In this document: one piece after another, positions 5,780-6,781 of the stretch
How the letters are laid out: the number at the start of each line of letters is the position of its first letter
Numbering within the stretch: the stretch's first letter is position 1
NCBI GenBank assembly: GCA_016288355.1
Contig: JAEEYY010000006.1
Coordinates: 1 to 6,781 of the forward strand
Direction: 5' to 3'
Source: Synergistes sp.
GTDB lineage: Bacteria; Synergistota; Synergistia; Synergistales; Synergistaceae
DNA length: 6,781 nt
The notes under the pieces: model-generated
What the model saw: the letters and a program-made list of their open reading frames with translations, nothing else
What the model was told of the DNA's origin: nothing
Databases searched by the model: none
Made by a program: the position numbers and the translations under genes

Positions 5780-6431
5780 CGAAGAAGAGGCAAAGATCCG
5801 CATTGCAAAAAAGATCGCTTCAAACCTGAACGACGGCGATCTGGTGAATCTCGGGATCGGAATACCGCAGCTTGTCCCGCGCTGTCTGCCCGAGGGGGTG
5901 CGTCTTATACTGCAGACCGAAAACGGCGTGATAAATGCAGGTTCTACTGAGGAAAAATACGACCTGAGGATAATAGACGCAGGCGGGACTCCGGTAAGGG
6001 TCCTTCCGGGGGGCGCATTGATATCGTCTGAACTCAGCTTTGCCATTATGCGCGGCGGACATGTTGACGCCACGGTTTTGGGCGCGCTGCAGGTCGATGA
6101 GGAGGGAAACCTCGCAAACTGGATGATACCTCAGGTCAGCGTTCCCGGCATGGGCGGGGCGATGGATATTGCTGTCGGCGCTAAAAAAGTATATGTAGCT
6201 ACCCGTCATTTCAACAAGAACGGAAAAAGCAAATTGGTGCGCAAATGTACGCTCCCTCTTACAGGTCACGGCGTAACAGATGTAATAGTAACAGAGTATT
6301 GTGTGATACGCTCGATTTACGGACGGATGGTGATGACCGAACTTGCGGATGACACGGGTCTGCAGGATCTGCTCGACAGGACGGAAATGAATATATATGT
6401 CAGCTCTCATCTGAGAAGAGAGGCCTTTTAG
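5763..6431 (+). CDS. Acetate/acetoacetate-type CoA-transferase, beta subunit (AtoA/ScoB-like)
   Basis: A 222-residue family I CoA-transferase subunit B. It carries NLGIGIPQLVP (29-39), the active-site segment LQTENG with the catalytic glutamate at E53, RGGHVDATVLGALQVDEEGNLANWMIP (97-123), GMGGAMD (129-135) and KCTLPLTGHG (161-170). The glutamate that forms the acyl/CoA thioester intermediate is in this subunit. Around it the sequence departs from the usual form: SENG is TENG, and the glycine-rich G-x-G that normally follows is replaced by INAG. The C-terminal part after 178 also departs from what I recall of AtoA. This may mean a different acid substrate. Translation starts at 5763, 17 nt inside the alpha gene, with GGGGG at 5748-5752 as ribosome binding site, so the two subunits are probably made in balance. 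Confidence 0.9.
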   Translation: MLPELSEEEAKIRIAKKIASNLNDGDLVNLGIGIPQLVPRCLPEGVRLILQTENGVINAGSTEEKYDLRIIDAGGTPVRVLPGGALISSELSFAIMRGGHVDATVLGALQVDEEGNLANWMIPQVSVPGMGGAMDIAVGAKKVYVATRHFNKNGKSKLVRKCTLPLTGHGVTDVIVTEYCVIRSIYGRMVMTELADDTGLQDLLDRTEMNIYVSSHLRREAF

Positions 6432-6469
6432 CAGTAGGCGGCCGCCTCAGCTGTTTGCAGGGCCGCTGA

Positions 6470-6493
6470 TGCTATGCATTGGGATACATAGCA
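6470..6493 (+). repeat. 7-bp hairpin downstream of the CoA-transferase operon
   Basis: TGCTATG (6470-6476) and CATAGCA (6487-6493) pair perfectly with a 10-nt loop. GCCG (6462-6465) and CGGC (6494-6497) can extend the stem past a 4-nt bulge. No U-run follows, so this is probably a 3' UTR structure ahead of the true terminator. A 10-bp self-complementary GC block lies at 6437-6446. Confidence 0.4.
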
Positions 6494-6513
6494 CGGCAAC
6501 CGTCAAAATAAAA

Positions 6514-6561
6514 AGATGCCCCTTACGCAAAAACTAATGCGTGACGGGCATCTATTTTCTT
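6514..6561 (+). terminator. Intrinsic terminator of the CoA-transferase operon, possibly bidirectional
   Basis: AGATGCCC (6514-6521) and GGGCATCT (6546-6553) form an 8-bp stem. ACGC (6525-6528) and GCGT (6539-6542) continue it inside with a small internal loop. ATTTTCTT follows on the plus strand. On the minus strand the stem is followed by TTTTATTTT (6513-6505), so transcripts from the right would also end here. It sits 82 bp after the beta-subunit stop. Confidence 0.75.
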
Positions 6562-6581
6562 ATCCCTTAACATTTTTCAAA

Positions 6582-6600
6582 ATATACCTATCAGGTATAT
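6582..6600. promoter_or_regulatory. 19-bp operator-like palindrome
   Basis: ATATACCT-ATC-AGGTATAT is a perfect 8-bp inverted repeat with a 3-nt centre. The right arm runs into TATAAA (6598-6603), a possible -10 with a weak TTTCAA 17 nt upstream (6575-6580). The size and symmetry are those of a dimeric regulator site for a gene beyond the window. No such gene is visible, so the role is open. Confidence 0.4.
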
Positions 6601-6669
6601 AAAGCTTTTTCATATGTGCCGTGATCACGCCCCTGCAAAGTACGGCAACTTTGCCAGAAAACTGTCCGC

Positions 6670-6716
6670 CTGCATGATGATAACCACCGGGCAAGCCGGT
6701 GGTTATCATCATGCAG
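6670..6716. repeat. Perfect 21-bp-stem hairpin
   Basis: The arms 6670-6690 and 6696-6716 are exact reverse complements over 21 bp, separated by the 5-nt loop GCAAG. The stem begins CTGCATGATGAT at its base and ends ACCACCGG next to the loop. Past the base one mismatch is followed by two more pairs. No U-tract follows on the plus strand, and the minus strand continues GGCGGACAG, so it is not a typical intrinsic terminator. In RNA it would be very stable; in DNA it could form a cruciform. Confidence 0.85.
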
Positions 6717-6781
6717 CGCCGCTCATACGCTGCATTCAGATCCTGAAGGGAGATAATATAGGGAGAAAGCCTGTCATGCGA

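Larger units (their letters stand above)
6562..6781. other. Gene-free right end rich in inverted repeats
   Basis: After the terminator no reading frame with credible start and family content is seen. The stretch holds the 6582-6600 palindrome, a 10-bp palindrome CGTGATCACG at 6620-6629, a GCAAAG/CTTTGC stem at 6635-6654 and the long hairpin at 6670-6716. Near the edge GGGAG (6761-6765) stands 10 nt before an ATG at 6776, which could begin a plus-strand gene. Only two codons are in the window, so I do not call it. The region may be the leader of that gene. Confidence 0.4.

Noticed and set aside
5063..6073. Long minus-strand open frame of 336 codons across the CoA-transferase genes
   Set aside because: It is antisense to two well-supported genes, has no family features and owes its length to codon bias on the opposite strand. 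The same holds for the 196-codon frame at 5820-6410.
6776..6781. Start of a plus-strand gene at the right edge
   Set aside because: An ATG with GGGAG 10 nt upstream is present, but only two codons are visible.

Overview
The window looks like chromosomal DNA from an anaerobic, amino-acid-fermenting bacterium with roughly balanced base composition. The gene set fits this: a (2Fe-2S)/FAD amino-acid oxidase-type subunit start, a RocB-like M20 peptidase and a two-subunit acid:CoA-transferase. I read the protein flavour as Synergistota-like (Cloacibacillus/Synergistes type). That is an impression from recalled families, not a demonstrated assignment.

Layout. Bases 1-84 (minus) hold the first 28 codons of a gene that runs off the left edge, probably a (2Fe-2S)-binding oxidoreductase subunit. 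It has its own promoter and a structured leader of about 130 nt. Bases 249-759 hold no gene I can support. A small DHCW-motif cupin lies at 819-1154 (plus), behind an extended -10 promoter set inside an inverted repeat. It converges on a minus-strand pair: a GNAT acetyltransferase (2791-3288 at its longest) and a Ski2-like DExH helicase (1220-2791), joined by a one-base TAATG overlap. Upstream of the pair and in the same direction lies a RocB-like M20 metallopeptidase (3343-4950). Across a 115-bp divergent promoter region, the CoA-transferase alpha and beta subunits (5066-5779, 5763-6431) run on the plus strand as an overlapping pair. The last 350 bp hold a hairpin, a good intrinsic terminator, an AT-rich palindrome and a perfect 21-bp-stem hairpin.

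How the genes may work together. The divergent peptidase and CoA-transferase could form one catabolic unit, one cleaving a small amide or peptide-like substrate and the other activating a short-chain acid product by CoA exchange. This is inference from position and family. The helicase/GNAT pair is a separate unit with its own promoter and no obvious metabolic tie to its neighbours.

The most unusual non-coding signals are the perfect hairpin at 6670-6716, perfect inverted repeats lying on the -10 regions of three predicted promoters (each with a different sequence), and a 15-nt exact direct repeat in the gene-free left part. I see no CRISPR array, insertion sequence, tRNA or rRNA.
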